Assembly (NCBI GenBank): GCA_964019335.1
Contig: OZ025657.1
Span: 620,001-684,000, forward strand
DNA length: 64,000 nucleotides
Direction: 5' to 3'
Source: Diplonema japonicum
Lineage: Eukaryota > Euglenozoa > Diplonemea > Diplonemida > Diplonemidae
Shown one piece after another: positions 1 to 10,631 of the stretch (positions within the stretch are counted from its first letter, which is position 1; each line of letters begins with the position of its first letter). The notes below the pieces were generated by a model. That model was not told the origin of the DNA and searched no databases. It saw nothing but the letters and a program-made list of their open reading frames with translations. Position numbers and translations under genes: made by a program.

Positions 1-138
1 TCCATAGTGGCCCCCCCATCGCACGGGGGGGCGCGTGTAGTAGTACTTGTATTCCAACGTGACAGGGTCCTTGGAGTCCGTCCACCACCCCTCAGCACAT
101 CCCACTATAGCCAGCACGGCACACAGTGTCGCCCTCAT
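1..138 (-). CDS. N-terminus of a secreted protein (cut by window edge)
   Basis: The minus strand reads open from an ATG at 136-138 to the window edge, giving 46 codons. The first 17 residues (MRATLCAVLAIVGCAEG) form a clear signal peptide: a basic residue, a hydrophobic core and small residues before the likely cleavage site. The mature part begins WWTDSKDPVTLEYKYYY and is rich in aromatic residues. It lies on the same strand as its neighbour and would be the next gene downstream in the left array. I do not recognise the family. The coding character is inferred from the signal peptide and from the absence of the homopolymer runs that mark spacers here. The rest lies outside the window. Confidence 0.55.
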   Translation of the reverse strand, partial: MRATLCAVLAIVGCAEGWWTDSKDPVTLEYKYYYTRPPVRWGGHYG

Positions 139-496
139 CACAAATCCACTGGGTGCGTGGCAAAGTGCGAAGTGAAAGAGAATCGAGAGAAAAAAGTGGA
201 CTGCACAGAAAGAAGAAAAACAATGCAAAAGAATAAACGAAGAAGAACACAAACTACACAAAATAATGTGAGGGGGTAGATGGGTCAGGGTGAGGGGGAT
301 CGCCAAAAGGATAGGGACAGTGGTGGTAGGGAGGGGGTTCCCCCTCTTCAGGGGACCTTGAGGCTGTGATGTTTCAGTAGTCTGTTTAACTGATCTATTT
401 GGCTCGTCTCTTCTTTCTTCTAGCAATGTCTAGTGGCGGGTGGGTGGGGAGGGTTGTAGGTCCAGAATTCTAAGCTCGACCCTTCATCACTCGGAA
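139..496. other. Intergenic spacer
   Basis: This spacer lies between the TXNDC9-like gene and the partial secreted-protein gene. It is A-rich at 170-270 and G-rich at 275-345. I see no open frame with protein-like composition and no RNA gene. Confidence 0.5.
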
Positions 497-1215
497 CTAA
501 TCATCTAAAGCCTGCTCGTCGAGAGCGTCGGAGCACATCTCCAGCTTGAAGCACTGCAGTGTGTTGTGTTGTGTTGTGATATCGAGCATCATACCTGGCA
601 GATCCTTGCCTCAAGCCTGACTGCGGGGAAGTCGTCGCCGTGGGAAAGCCCCTCGAAACCTTGGATCTTGTCAACACCAACGCCGTTGTTGAAGAGGATG
701 ATGCAAGGCAGGACAGTGATGCCGAGCTTGTCGGCGAAGAAAGGCGCTTCCTCGGCCACGATCTTCATGAACTTGACCTGCACCACTCGCTTGGAAATAG
801 CGCCCAGCTTGTCGTGCATGATCTGGCACCTCTGGAACTTTTCGTGGTAGAAGTGCACCAAACTGAACTGGGTCTGCGTTACCTCAGGGAGGAAGTCTTT
901 CTCCGTGATGTCTCTGTAGATCCCATGTCCCTCCTTCTTCAGCTCGTGGGTCTTTTCCTGCTTCTTCTTCAGCATCGCCATCCTCCTCGCCCTCAGCTCC
1001 AACAGTTCCGTGTCTTCTTCCACCATCTCCTCGACAACCGCCCCTGCTCCTACCTCAGACGCAGACTTCATGTACAACGGCTTCTTCGCTTCAGGCTCTG
1101 GCTTCGGCTCTCTCTTCTTCATATACTCGTCCGTCTTCATGTAGTCAATCATGTCCGCAACACGGGCACCAGCCTCGCCGTTGGAGTTGCCCGATACCAT
1201 TCCATTTTTAAGCAT
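497..1215 (-). CDS. TXNDC9 / phosducin-like protein (thioredoxin fold)
   Basis: Two exons (1215..595 and 553..497) are joined across a 41-nt intron (594..554, GTATGA to CTGCAG), giving 225 residues. Residues 70-95 are a charged helix, followed by the GHG.Y..I motif (96-103). A thioredoxin-like fold (about 105-207) follows, with an HFY..F.RC strand near 121-130. The redox CxxC is absent, as is normal for TXNDC9/PLP3. In known members this protein modulates the CCT chaperonin during tubulin and actin folding. The short acidic tail in exon 2 ends DALDEQALDD. ATG 1215 was chosen because the open frame upstream runs into a T-rich tract ending in CAG, which looks like an acceptor site; ATG 1200 is an alternative. 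The family call is by resemblance. Confidence 0.83.
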
Positions 1216-1366
1216 TTTGTCGATGAGTCTGAGCAAGTGAGCCAAAGCACTGTGAGCACATGGTACAACTAACTTAAAAAAGAAAAAAGAAGAAGAAAAA
1301 AAAAAAAAGACAAGGTCAGTTGCTGGAGTCTGGCAGAACAAGCAAGCCCCAGCCCCACAGTGCACA

Positions 1367-2440
1367 CTACGCGCGGTACTGGTAGAAACCTTGCCCATCG
1401 CATTCTGCGTACTTGCTCTCGATGAGGCTGTGCAGCGCCTTCCACACGGCTTCGGGTGTCGTGCAGTAACGTGACGTCTCCTTCAAGCTATCGAGAATAG
1501 AACCGAACACAAGAGCCTCTCCCTTGTGCGCCTTGAGCACCCTGACCAGTGCAGCCTCTACCATCTTGTTTGGCATGAGGCTCAGCGTAGCGACACGGTA
1601 CAGAGGCGAGGCAGGAAGCCCTTCAACATCGAGGGGGGGTGTGGGCTCACGCTGTGCCAAGAGACAGGTCTCCAAAACGGTGGTGTAGACAGCCGGTGGG
1701 ACGAGTGGCTTCAACTTACCGAGTATGGTGGATGGGAAGAGTTGAAGGGGGCGGATCAGGGGGTGCTTACTAGTGAGGAGGGGCTCCCATATGGCGAACG
1801 AGTTGTTGTTGTTGTCCTCCGAGTACCACCGCCAGAAGACACGGAAACAAAACTCAGGGTGCGGGTTGAAGATCTCATTAAAAAGGCCGAGCAGCGTGAG
1901 GAGGTCAGTTTGATGGATTGTTTTAAAACCAGGAAGGTCGGGGTAGGTGTCCGCTTCCATGGTACCGAGGAACTTGACGCATGTAACGCGAATCTCCGCG
2001 TGGCGCATAGTGGTGAAGATCTTGAAGACAGTTTCGGGAAGGAGGTTGTCTCTAATGACATGAAAGCACTCTCTGCGGAGGTCCTCGAACCCGTACTTGT
2101 CGGCAAGCTGGTAGATGCCTAGTGCCATAGCACTGTCGATCTGTGCCCTCCCTGTGTACATGTACTCAAGCAGTTCTTTCACGTCACGAGGCTCGCCTTC
2201 CACGTGCACCTTGCATGTGCTTGACTCCTCATACGCACCTTTAAGCATAGCTTTGAACACATTTGATCTTCCCGCGAGCACAATACGGTGGGCGGGGATT
2301 TCTTCATTGTTTTCCAGCACCAGCGAGCAGTCAGAGAAACATGTGTCCCCGCAGTACTCACCCCATGGAGCAAGTATAGGGAGGTGTGCCACGCTACCTT
2401 CGGTCTTCGTGACCGGCTGCTTCATCGCGGTCTCAGCCAT
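1367..2440 (-). CDS. BTB/POZ-BACK domain protein
   Basis: An intronless 357-residue protein. A BTB fold occupies about residues 33-130, shown by FSDCSLVLENNEEIPAHRIV, the motif FKAMLKGAYEES and a YMYTGRAQID segment. BACK-like helices follow to about 230. The C-terminal 120 residues are not recognised. BTB proteins dimerise and often deliver substrates to cullin-3 ubiquitin ligases. No Kelch or MATH partner domain is visible. The frame is open further upstream, but only from a TTG. The first ATG in frame is 2440, 16 nt downstream of an acceptor-like ACTCTTACAG, which supports it as the start. The TXNDC9-like gene lies just downstream on the same strand. Confidence 0.85.
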   Translation of the reverse strand: MAETAMKQPVTKTEGSVAHLPILAPWGEYCGDTCFSDCSLVLENNEEIPAHRIVLAGRSNVFKAMLKGAYEESSTCKVHVEGEPRDVKELLEYMYTGRAQIDSAMALGIYQLADKYGFEDLRRECFHVIRDNLLPETVFKIFTTMRHAEIRVTCVKFLGTMEADTYPDLPGFKTIHQTDLLTLLGLFNEIFNPHPEFCFRVFWRWYSEDNNNNSFAIWEPLLTSKHPLIRPLQLFPSTILGKLKPLVPPAVYTTVLETCLLAQREPTPPLDVEGLPASPLYRVATLSLMPNKMVEAALVRVLKAHKGEALVFGSILDSLKETSRYCTTPEAVWKALHSLIESKYAECDGQGFYQYRA

Positions 2441-3723
2441 CAGACATGCTATGTTGCTGTAAGAGTATGGTGATAACAATTATGCAATACCGTCTTCTTG
2501 GCTCAATAAGGTGTGACAAAAAAAAAGGAGGGTGGAACAAGAGAGGACTATAGCAACAACAATTAAAAGGGGGGGGAAATAATTATATATTAGTTGGGTA
2601 AAAGAAGGGGGGAAAAGGATCTAAAAAAAGGGGGGAGGGAAAAGAAAAAGAGGGCAAAAGAGAGGAAGGTAGGGGGATGGTATAAAGAAAAAAAATACAA
2701 TTTTTGTTTCTGTTTTATTTATTTTTTTCCGGTTTTTTAATTTCCCTGCGCAGTAGAAAAAAAAAATTAAAATGTTGTTACATGCTCGGTTCCTTTTTTT
2801 TTCTTTTTTTTGAAAATAATTTATTTTCAGGTATCAAACTCTGCGCGGCAAAAAAAAAAAACTACATTTTTTGGGGAGGTTTTTTTTTTTTCTTTTTCTT
2901 CTTTTTTTAAAGACATAAAAGGAATAGAACAGGGCGTGTGGAGGGAGTTTAAAAAAAAAAGCAAATAAATAAACAAAGCAAAACCTAATGTAATACAATA
3001 TATTCCCTCTCCTTGCGATTCCTTTCTTCTGTCCCTTGTTGAAGCAACACAGTGCACTTCAAAAGGTAGCGGGAAAAAAAGGAAAACAGGAAAGGAGGGG
3101 GGAAAAAAAAGAGAAGAAAAAAAAAAGAAATTAGACTATTCACGACGCATGCCATTGTTCGCACGAGTAAAAAGAAACTTAAGAATAAATCTGCCACGGG
3201 GCGTTTTTTTTTTTTTTCCCTTGCTCGGACCAATATTGCATAACGTAACAAAATCAAATCTTTCGCAGGACCCTTTTTTTTTTTTTTTTTTTTTTTTGAT
3301 TTGTGTAAAAAGCCAAATACAACGCACCCGAAGTAACGGGCGGTTATAGTCATTGAAAAAAAAAAAAAGAAAATACCTCAGTTATGGCATTGAAGAAAAA
3401 AAAAAGAGAAAGTGGTACAAAAGGGAGTGGAAGAAGGGGGAACTATCTAAAAGAAATCCTATATCCATTCACAAAAAAGGAGGGGATGCAAAGGGAAAAA
3501 CATAGGGCGTGGATAAATGAGACAGAAAAAAAAAAACGGGGGAGGGAGAAAACTTCTAGAAAAAAAAAGGGGGGGGATGGCTACACAATCTATAAAGCTT
3601 TTTTTCTTCTTTTCTTCTTGTATCGTTTTTTTTTTCTTTTTACTTAGATTTTTGTTTTTTTTTTTCTTTTCCCGAATACTTATTTCTTTTTTTTTGTACT
3701 GTTCCTTTCTCCCTATTACCACA
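2441..3723. other. Low-complexity intergenic region
   Basis: About 1.3 kb is dominated by A, T and G runs, including T-rich tracts near 3205-3220, 3274-3297 and 3600-3690. Reading frames here consist mainly of Lys or Phe runs and are not genes. I see no RNA gene. Confidence 0.6.
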
Positions 3724-5207
3724 TCACATGAAGTCAGTGTTGTCGTCCGCCCAGGACAGAGGAGGCATGTTATTATTATTGGCAATCAGCTCTGCGTGTT
3801 AATGAAGGCCCCGTTCCTATTCCCAACAACATACCTTCTTCTGTTGAAGTGGGTGTAGTGGACGCTGGCACTGAGGCAGCACTGTGGGAAGCTGGGTAAG
3901 GCTTCTGCACAACGGGGACCTGGCATCTGTGGACATCGTAGCAAGGGTACACACTGTAGTCACCATATGGGTTGTACTGCACAGTGGCAGGGGTGGTGGG
4001 GGCTTGCTGTCCGTGCGTAGGGGGAACATTGTAAGACGGGTCGTATGGCTGTGGGTGTGGTGTGGTGTGGTGAATCACAATGCCATACGTCATGGAACTC
4101 CGGTACCCCGTATTCCATCGGCTGCTGCGGAGCCTGTTGTTGCTGCTGAGCAGCTGTGTTCATCTGTGGTGCCCTTGCCAGCCTGCTCTGAACCTTCTTC
4201 TGCATCTTCGCACCGTGCGGCGTGAGCAGCGAGACAGCCTTGGTGGCATTAAATTTAAAAAAAAAAGAAGCAATCAAACACACCTGAACGCCTTCCATGA
4301 CCAGCGGCATCAGCTCGTCTGGGCACACCTCGATCGCCTTCTGGATGACGAAGTTCCCAGAGTCGTGCGTGGCGATGTCTACCCTGTTGTGGGGCGTGAA
4401 GATCTCATTGATGAGGTACGACTTCGAGTAATTAGACCCCTTCGGGTGTGTCAGGATGGCCTCCATCAAGTACGACGCGTGCTTGTGGACGGCGTAGGAA
4501 CGGACGTCGGCACAGATGAGCTCTGTGGCCTGATCGACGAGGGCCGGGTGGTAGTCGAAGCACTTCGCGACAAGGTAGTTGCCTGCAGGATGGATGATGA
4601 GCTCAGGGAGGTGGGTCGAGACCTTCATGAAGACAGGCGAACAGTCGACGTTCATCCCCACCGCCAGCTCTAGGTTGGACTGCAGCTCTGTGCACTGCTT
4701 TGAGTTATTGACTATCTTCAGCAAGTTGATAGACGCGTGCACTATCTTCTCCTCCATAGGGAGCTGGTACCACCCCCCATGCGCGGCATGCCCTGTGCTG
4801 GATGTGAAGGTAGGGGGGGCGTTGTGCTGCGTCCTCTCGCTCATCTGAGCCATCGATGCGCCTGTCCTGTTCACTTTCGGGAGCATGTACAAGATCTCGC
4901 CCTCCATGCACTGGTGGTCGATCAGTGCGTCGCCGAGCAGCGGTGTGGACCTCGCGATTTGGAAGTCCCCGTCCTCCAGCTGCCATGCCTTCGCCACGTC
5001 TTGCTTAAGCAGGTCCAATGTCGTCCACTGTTCGCTGTAGGGCACCCACACCATCTTGCCGTTGGGGTGCACCACGCCAAGTGTTTTATTAGGGTATGGC
5101 ACCGCAGCGTTGTGCGCACCTGCCGCCTGCTCTTCCCCGTGACGTGCTTCAGACGATCCGCTGGTGCTCGACACCACATCACTAGGGGGTGCGTCGTGCT
5201 TCGTCAT
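3724..5207 (-). CDS. Pumilio-type (PUF) RNA-binding protein
   Basis: Four exons give about 451 residues: 5207..4284, 4238..4089, 4048..3835 and 3791..3724. Introns two and three (4088..4049, 40 nt; 3834..3792, 43 nt) start GTATG, end CAG, and restore one frame. The first (4283..4239, 45 nt) is in frame and stop-free, so its removal is likely but less certain. The middle holds degenerate pumilio helical repeats such as HPAGNYLVAKCF, HKHASYLMEAIL and HDSGNFVIQKAIE. An N-terminal 50-130 segment is ubiquitin-like in character. The tail is Gln/Pro/Tyr-rich. PUF proteins bind mRNA 3' ends and control stability or translation, which suits a polycistronic genome. ATG 5207 follows an acceptor-like TACCACAG. 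Confidence 0.75.
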
Positions 5208-5280
5208 TTTGTTTTGTTTTTTGTATGCCCCCTGTGGTACATGGGCACAGCATGGCAGCAAGGACAATAAGTGGGCGCGA

Positions 5281-6090
5281 TTACGTCTTCAGATCTACCA
5301 ATGTATTGCTTTGTGCCACAATCTCCTCCAAAGACACACGGCCTCGCTGCCTCACGAACCTCGCTATCGCCTTGTATTCATCGTCTGTAATGTGGATGAA
5401 TTTCCCCCGGTCGTCGAGCACCCCTGTCAGCCGGCCGTCCGTGCGCAGTGTCTGTGTTGTTGTGGTGTGGTTCAGCTGCATTATTGTTTGTACCTGTAAG
5501 AGCTCCACCACACGACTGATGGGAATCTGGAACTGCGTGGATAGATCTTCCAGATGCGATACTTTGCTGCATTTCACCTGTGTGTGTGCATTCACCTGTG
5601 TGATGCTCTCGCGGCATACCGTGTCGATAAAGTCAGAGAGCATCTGCCCCTCTTCAACCACTTCTGTCTCACCGGAATCCTCAACTTGCATGTCAGTGGT
5701 CCACATCTCAAGCTCTACTTGTGCCGCCTTCTCTTTTTCCTCCTCAAGAAGCTTCAAGCGCTCTTCCTGCACGCGGACTGCATACTCCTCATCCATTTCC
5801 TTCTCCGCCTGCTTTGACGCAATCTCTCGGTTCATCTGCCTCACAGCTTCTTTCCGTGACTCAACCTCCTTCTTCCGTTCTGCCTTTGCTTGCTCCTTGC
5901 GTCTTGCCAACCTACCTAGGCCCTCATGCACTACAACACCTGCAGCTGCTAGCTCCTCCTCTGCTGCATCATCCTTTGCCTTCTTGTCCAACAGCCGACT
6001 GAAGTGTTCGCTGCGCTCATCTTTTTTCAACAAAAAATAACATGCTACCACAAGCAGTGCGAGCACCACCAGCCCGGCAACGACCAGCAT
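5281..6090 (-). CDS. DDRGK1: DDRGK domain protein 1 (UFMylation adaptor)
   Basis: Two exons (6090..5494, 5451..5281) give 255 residues. The 42-nt intron (5493..5452) is in frame and stop-free. Removing it joins VVELLQ to TLRTDGRLTG, which matches the family. An N-terminal membrane anchor (about 3-20, LVVLALLVVACYFLL) is followed by a long charged coiled coil (about 25-130) and a winged-helix DDRGK domain. That domain carries the namesake LDDRGKFIHIT and FVRQRGRVSLEEI. In animals and plants DDRGK1 (UFBP1) sits in the ER membrane and positions the UFL1 ligase for UFM1 conjugation to ribosomes. ATG 6090 follows an acceptor-like TTTTGTTCACAG by 9 nt. Confidence 0.92.
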   Translation of the reverse strand: MLVVAGLVVLALLVVACYFLLKKDERSEHFSRLLDKKAKDDAAEEELAAAGVVVHEGLGRLARRKEQAKAERKKEVESRKEAVRQMNREIASKQAEKEMDEEYAVRVQEERLKLLEEEKEKAAQVELEMWTTDMQVEDSGETEVVEEGQMLSDFIDTVCRESITQVNAHTQVKCSKVSHLEDLSTQFQIPISRVVELLQVQTIMQLNHTTTTQTLRTDGRLTGVLDDRGKFIHITDDEYKAIARFVRQRGRVSLEEIVAQSNTLVDLKT

Positions 6091-6164
6091 CTCACCTACC
6101 TGTGAACAAAAGTTGCGGTGGATCACATAGCATAATAAGACTATTAATGTTGAACACATCACAA

Positions 6165-8405
6165 TTAACGCCAATTCCTTGCCACATACAATGCAGCAGC
6201 ATGCTTCACAATGACAGGGAAGTCCTTCTCGGGGATGGTGTAATAGTCGCAGTTCCACTCGCCCCGCTTGTCGGGCGGAGTGTTCAAGTGAGTGTTCAAA
6301 TAGAACACGTTGCTGGCATGTGCCATGCGTTCGATGATGAGCTGCTCATGGTAGTTCATCCTGGGGGGCATGAGGTGTGCTACCACGGAAGCGGGGCGGA
6401 GGTACGCAATATGGAGGAGGCCGGCACCGTGCGTGCCAACAAGGATGTTTGTCCCGGCCATGAGCCGCACTTGCTGCTCGAAGGTGAGGTTATCGCAGCA
6501 CTTCTGTACGGAGAGCGCAACTGTTCTGGTACTGTTGTTAAAAGAGAAGGTCCCTTCGAAGGTCTCCAATGCCTCAAGGAGTTTCTTGGAGTTTGTTAGC
6601 ACCCTCTTTGGGGTCTTGCGGTCCAACCAAGTCACCTTCAGCATACCACCTTCCGTTGCACTTTGCACCACACCTCCCACCTTTGTCCATGCATACACCA
6701 TCGCCCGCCACCTCTCCAACACTCTCAGTTCCGTATACATCTTCACATCTTCCCACCTTGTCGAAAACAGCCTCCTTGGCCTTCCCCACACCATCTTTTC
6801 GAAGCAGACAGTCTCCCCTTCTTTAGCTATGTCTTCCATGAAACCCCATCTGTGCACCAGGCGGTCGAGGATGTCACTGTAAGCAGAAACAGGCTTGTTG
6901 GAGCGCTTCGTTTTCAGCAGCAGCAAAGTGCGGTTCGACGGCTCTGGTGTGCCACCGGTGCTGAGGAAAGTGGCGAACAGCGGCCAGAAATTGTCGTTGT
7001 GAGAGTGGTATATATTGTCACGCACCCATGGATAGTGCACGTAAACAGTCCCTGGAAACACGGTGGCACAGTCTCGTTCAAGATGCAGCGCCTCCGTCGC
7101 ATGCCGCACCTTAACTGCTGGATAGTAGTGCTTGTCATTCTCTTTGTAGTATCCGAAGGAGAAGTTCCCCATTTCTCGGCTTGCCTTGTTGTATATCTGT
7201 GTCAGGACACCCCCCGTGCGCAGTGTGCCACCATTAGCCTCGATCAATGTCGATGTGTTGTGCAAGGTTAGGACGCCCTCCCTGAAACTCACAGGACCTA
7301 GCTGTAAGTGGTCGGGGTCGTACTTTGTACGTGGGAGGTACCAGTCAAGTGTTGTGTGAGCGGGCGTACTTTGCTCAAGGAGCACAGGAGCTGGCAACGG
7401 GCTCAAGCCCTGCGGTTTTCCAATCATACGCAACAGGATCAACGCCTCTGTGGTGAGCTTCACCAGTTCGTCCTTTGCGAACTTGAACTGCTCGCCTCGC
7501 ATGTACTTCTCGACAGATGTCTTCTGCACGGAGTCCTCGTAGTTTCGCGTGTTGATGAACAGTATGGAATTCCTTATCGCCAGGCCTTGCAGCCAGGAGC
7601 CGTCACGGTAGCTCATGCCCCTCTCGGAGAGGGCAATGGCCAGACTGTTGTGGGGCAGGAACGCTAAGAGGTTCATGTAATCACTGCTGTACATCCCTAT
7701 CACACCCGCTGCATGACTGACATCCTCAATCAGGCTTTTTAGGTGTTGAGAGGTTTTGGGGGGTTGCACGAAGGTGAGGTTCAACCCTTGTTGCTGGAAG
7801 CTGTCAAGGATCTGTGGAAACCAAGGCGGGGCATGCTTGCGGTCAGCGAGGAAGAGAAACCGGTTTGCAACACAAGTGCCACAGACATTGCTGTTCAACT
7901 GCACGCTCGGTTCAGAACCTGTTTCTTCCTCATTTGCCCATTGCAGCTCCTCGACTGGGTAGTGAGAGGCGCACTTCTTCGGCTCAGTGGTAAGCCCCTT
8001 AAGAGACCCTTCGACAAGTGCTATCACCGCAACTGTCTCGTCACTCTCGGTGTCGTCAGCCGGCTTCACGAAACACGCAAAGTTATGCTTTTGGCATGCG
8101 GTCCTCACAGCAGGGACAACACGGCTCACGGTAAACTTCACTGGGTGCTTCAGAGAGGTAGGGAATTCTAATTGGAGCACGACACCATTCTTCGAGCATT
8201 CCCTTCGCCGTTTGCTGCGCTTCACCAGTTCACCTGCCCGCCTGTCTGTTACTTCTATTTTTGTGATGTTGGTATTTGTCCGCTCCCGCTGCACACCCGT
8301 AGCCCTCCATGCTATGCAGAGCCAAACCACAACGATCCCCACAAGACTCTTCAGCACCACCCTGCCCCCAGTGCTTCTCTTGTACAGCATGGCATGTGGC
8401 TGCAT
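6165..8405 (-). CDS. GT61-type glycosyltransferase, type II membrane protein
   Basis: This 746-residue protein starts at ATG 8405 (or 8390). A signal anchor follows the basic start (SLVGIVVVWLCIAWR), then a long luminal region. The C-terminal half carries the family hallmark GTHGAGLLHIAYLRP and the preceding RTVALSVQKCCDNLTFEQQ region, typical of DUF563/GT61 enzymes (EOGT, POMGNT2 and plant xylosyltransferases). Such enzymes act in the ER or Golgi on O- or N-linked glycans; the donor sugar cannot be told from sequence. No intron is needed. It lies 74 nt upstream of DDRGK1 on the same strand, another secretory-pathway protein, although neighbours in such arrays are seldom functionally linked. 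Confidence 0.82.
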   Translation of the reverse strand: MQPHAMLYKRSTGGRVVLKSLVGIVVVWLCIAWRATGVQRERTNTNITKIEVTDRRAGELVKRSKRRRECSKNGVVLQLEFPTSLKHPVKFTVSRVVPAVRTACQKHNFACFVKPADDTESDETVAVIALVEGSLKGLTTEPKKCASHYPVEELQWANEEETGSEPSVQLNSNVCGTCVANRFLFLADRKHAPPWFPQILDSFQQQGLNLTFVQPPKTSQHLKSLIEDVSHAAGVIGMYSSDYMNLLAFLPHNSLAIALSERGMSYRDGSWLQGLAIRNSILFINTRNYEDSVQKTSVEKYMRGEQFKFAKDELVKLTTEALILLRMIGKPQGLSPLPAPVLLEQSTPAHTTLDWYLPRTKYDPDHLQLGPVSFREGVLTLHNTSTLIEANGGTLRTGGVLTQIYNKASREMGNFSFGYYKENDKHYYPAVKVRHATEALHLERDCATVFPGTVYVHYPWVRDNIYHSHNDNFWPLFATFLSTGGTPEPSNRTLLLLKTKRSNKPVSAYSDILDRLVHRWGFMEDIAKEGETVCFEKMVWGRPRRLFSTRWEDVKMYTELRVLERWRAMVYAWTKVGGVVQSATEGGMLKVTWLDRKTPKRVLTNSKKLLEALETFEGTFSFNNSTRTVALSVQKCCDNLTFEQQVRLMAGTNILVGTHGAGLLHIAYLRPASVVAHLMPPRMNYHEQLIIERMAHASNVFYLNTHLNTPPDKRGEWNCDYYTIPEKDFPVIVKHAAALYVARNWR

Positions 8406-9075
8406 GTAGTTGTCGCAAGAAGCAGGAGAATAACATGACGACGAAATAAACAAAGAAGGAATGAAAATAGATTTCGATAAAGTTTCAGTGTGCAGGGAGT
8501 GCTCACTGTAAAACAAACAAAGGAAGTCGGGCAAGTGGAAGTAAAACAGAGATGAAGAACATGAAGAACAGGGGGGATGACAGGAGAGTAGTAATAGATT
8601 CCTATATTGGTTAGTTATACAGGGACTTTAAAAAAGAGGGGGGGAAGAGGGGTAAATTGTTTACTCTTATCCTGTCTCATTTGCCTTTCCAGCAGTCTGA
8701 TCCTTTCCCTTTCCGTCTGTTGCTCTACACCCCCCACTTATTATTTGTTTTTGTTCATTTAAATTAATTTCTCGATTCTCTTCTTTCTTACTTGTTTTTC
8801 CTAGCTTTCCTCTCCCCCCCCTTTTTTTTCCTCTACTTGATGGCCTCCCGCCTAACACACTCAATCATATGCCTAAAGTAAGGGGGAATGAAAAAAAAAA
8901 TGGACAGAAAAAAAAATTGGTAATACAATGTAGCAACAAAAATATTTTCTTAAAAAAAAAAAGAGAAAAAAAAAATCACCCAGGGATGCACAAAGAAATG
9001 CTAGCAACACACCATCACCAATATAATTAAAAAGTACAAAAAGGAGGTACCCCGCTTTCTTTTTTTTTTTAGTTT
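8406..9075. other. Low-complexity intergenic region
   Basis: This is the spacer between the glycosyltransferase start and the IFRD stop. It contains G-rich (8638-8652), pyrimidine-rich (8690-8830) and A-rich (8885-8980) stretches. The pyrimidine richness lies on the plus strand, opposite the genes. No gene is seen. Confidence 0.55.
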
Positions 9076-10313
9076 TCAAAAGTCCTCCGCGTTGTACCTT
9101 GCTTGGAGGGAAGCCGCAGATTTCTTGTGGTCTTTGATAGTTTTTTCCTTAGATCGCTCACTTGAGGACTTGGCCATGGCACGCTTCTCCGACTTGCTCA
9201 TAGCTTTGCCTTGCACAACGATATGTGTGATTTCAAAGAACTTCCTAACAGGTTCATTCGAAGCAATGTAAGCAGGAAGCCCTGTCTTTAAGATAACTCT
9301 CAATGCTGTGAGCTGGATAGACTTCGGCCACCCTTCGAAGTCTAGAGTCTTTCCTTTAAAGGTCATCCTTTCCGTAGGGGTTTCCGTGTTTGAAACACTG
9401 CCCATAACCCATCTGGCAAGCTCTTTCTTGTCCTTCCTGAGGGCCTTTGACATTGTTTTGTTACCGTCGGACACAATGTCCTGCAGGACTTCGTCAATGT
9501 CGACCCTTCCCATCCCAGGTGGCGGCTTCCCGCTGTCTTCGTAAGACAGCTCATACACAAGTCCAAGTGTCTCTAGCCCAGCACAACAGACGTCGTGGGA
9601 GTCAGTTGATTTCACCATGTTCAGGATTTTTTGAGCATTTTCGTACAATGGTGTTTTTGAGGCCTTGGGTCTTGTGTTGCACAGTGTCCATGCGGATAAG
9701 GCTTCTGCTATGACATTGGGTGGGTACTTGCCCGTCCAGGTTTCCTTCAGCAAGTCCGGAACGGTATCGTCTTCGAGGTCCAGGTACGGGTCCGCTATGT
9801 GGCACATTGCCAGTGCTCTGATAGCCTCGACCACTTCGTTCACAGTGGAATGGGAGTTTTTCATCATGTAGATTGCGAGAACTGCAATGTCCTTTATGCA
9901 TTCAACATTCTCTTCTGCGAAGAACAGGGCAGAGACGGCTGCTACCTGTAGACCCAGCAGTGCCTCTTCGGGTTTTCCGTTGCGCACGCACCTTGAGATG
10001 TTCATAACAAGAGTAAGCCCGAATTTGTCGAGGACGGTGTGGAGATCAGGTCGGCTGCACAGACAGCTTTTGATCTGCTTCATAGCGATTATCCTCTCGG
10101 CGCTTTTCTTCGAAGACAGATGGTCGTCGACCAGCTCCCCGAATGTCTCGACGGGTCCTTCCTCGTCATCGGCATCATCGTCCCCTACAGAGCTGTGCTG
10201 TGTGATTGTCGTTGTTGAACTGCATACCCGAAACCCATCGATCCAGGCTCGGAGAGGGTGTCTTCATCCTCCTCAAGGTCCACCTTGGTCTTTTTACTCT
10301 TCTTCTTACCCAT
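9076..10313 (-). CDS. Interferon-related developmental regulator (IFRD) family protein
   Basis: Exon 1 (10313..10228) encodes MGKKKSKKTKVDLEEDEDTL plus a short acidic stretch. A 35-nt intron (10227..10193, GTATGC to GCACAG) leads to exon 2 (10192..9076), giving 400 residues. The body is an armadillo-like helical domain (about 55-330). A highly basic C-terminus (SKSEKRAMAKSSSERSKEK) matches the IFRD C-terminal domain. IFRD1/2 are conserved proteins; metazoan IFRD2 binds translationally inactive ribosomes and IFRD1 acts in transcriptional control. Splicing restores the frame exactly through GFGSVGDDDADDEEG. Exon 1 is too short to be noticed alone. The family call rests on overall resemblance and the basic tail. 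Confidence 0.8.
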
Positions 10314-10631
10314 TTGTAGTGTGTTCTGTTTTCTTTTTTTTTTGTGCCCCTCCCCCGAAAAGCGGGAAGATTGAAACAAATGAAATAACTGAAAGGAACA
10401 TAAATCCAAGGCTAGCTGGGGGATGACGGTGTCAACACCCGTTGAAATACAAGCTCAGCAGGGCTCAAGTGTCCCTTTTATTTCTTTATTATACCCCCCC
10501 CCCCCGTCTGATTTTCTTTCTTTGTTTAATTCAACAGAACACAGGCATGGTAAGGTGTCGGAAACGGGAGGTGGGAAAGTATCTTCAACAAAAAATATTT
10601 TTAGAGGAATACACAATTTTAGAAAGAAACA
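10314..10631. other. Intergenic spacer with a C run
   Basis: The spacer between the IFRD start and the small gene upstream contains a run of 12 C residues near 10494-10505 (G on the coding strand). No other feature is seen. Confidence 0.5.

Noticed and set aside
640..1272. 210-codon plus-strand frame opposite the TXNDC9-like gene
   Set aside because: It is antisense to a clear gene, its Leu/His-rich composition is a shadow of codon bias, and its strand disagrees with the array.
3384..3858. Several plus- and minus-strand frames of 60-120 codons in the spacer
   Set aside because: They are mainly Lys or Phe runs encoded by A and T tracts, with no family resemblance; similar frames occur in every spacer.
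5578..5595. Possible 18-nt intron in DDRGK1 (GTGAATGCACACACACAG)
   Set aside because: It has GT and AG ends and is in frame, but 18 nt is far below the 30-nt minimum seen here and the donor is not GTATG-like; kept as coding.
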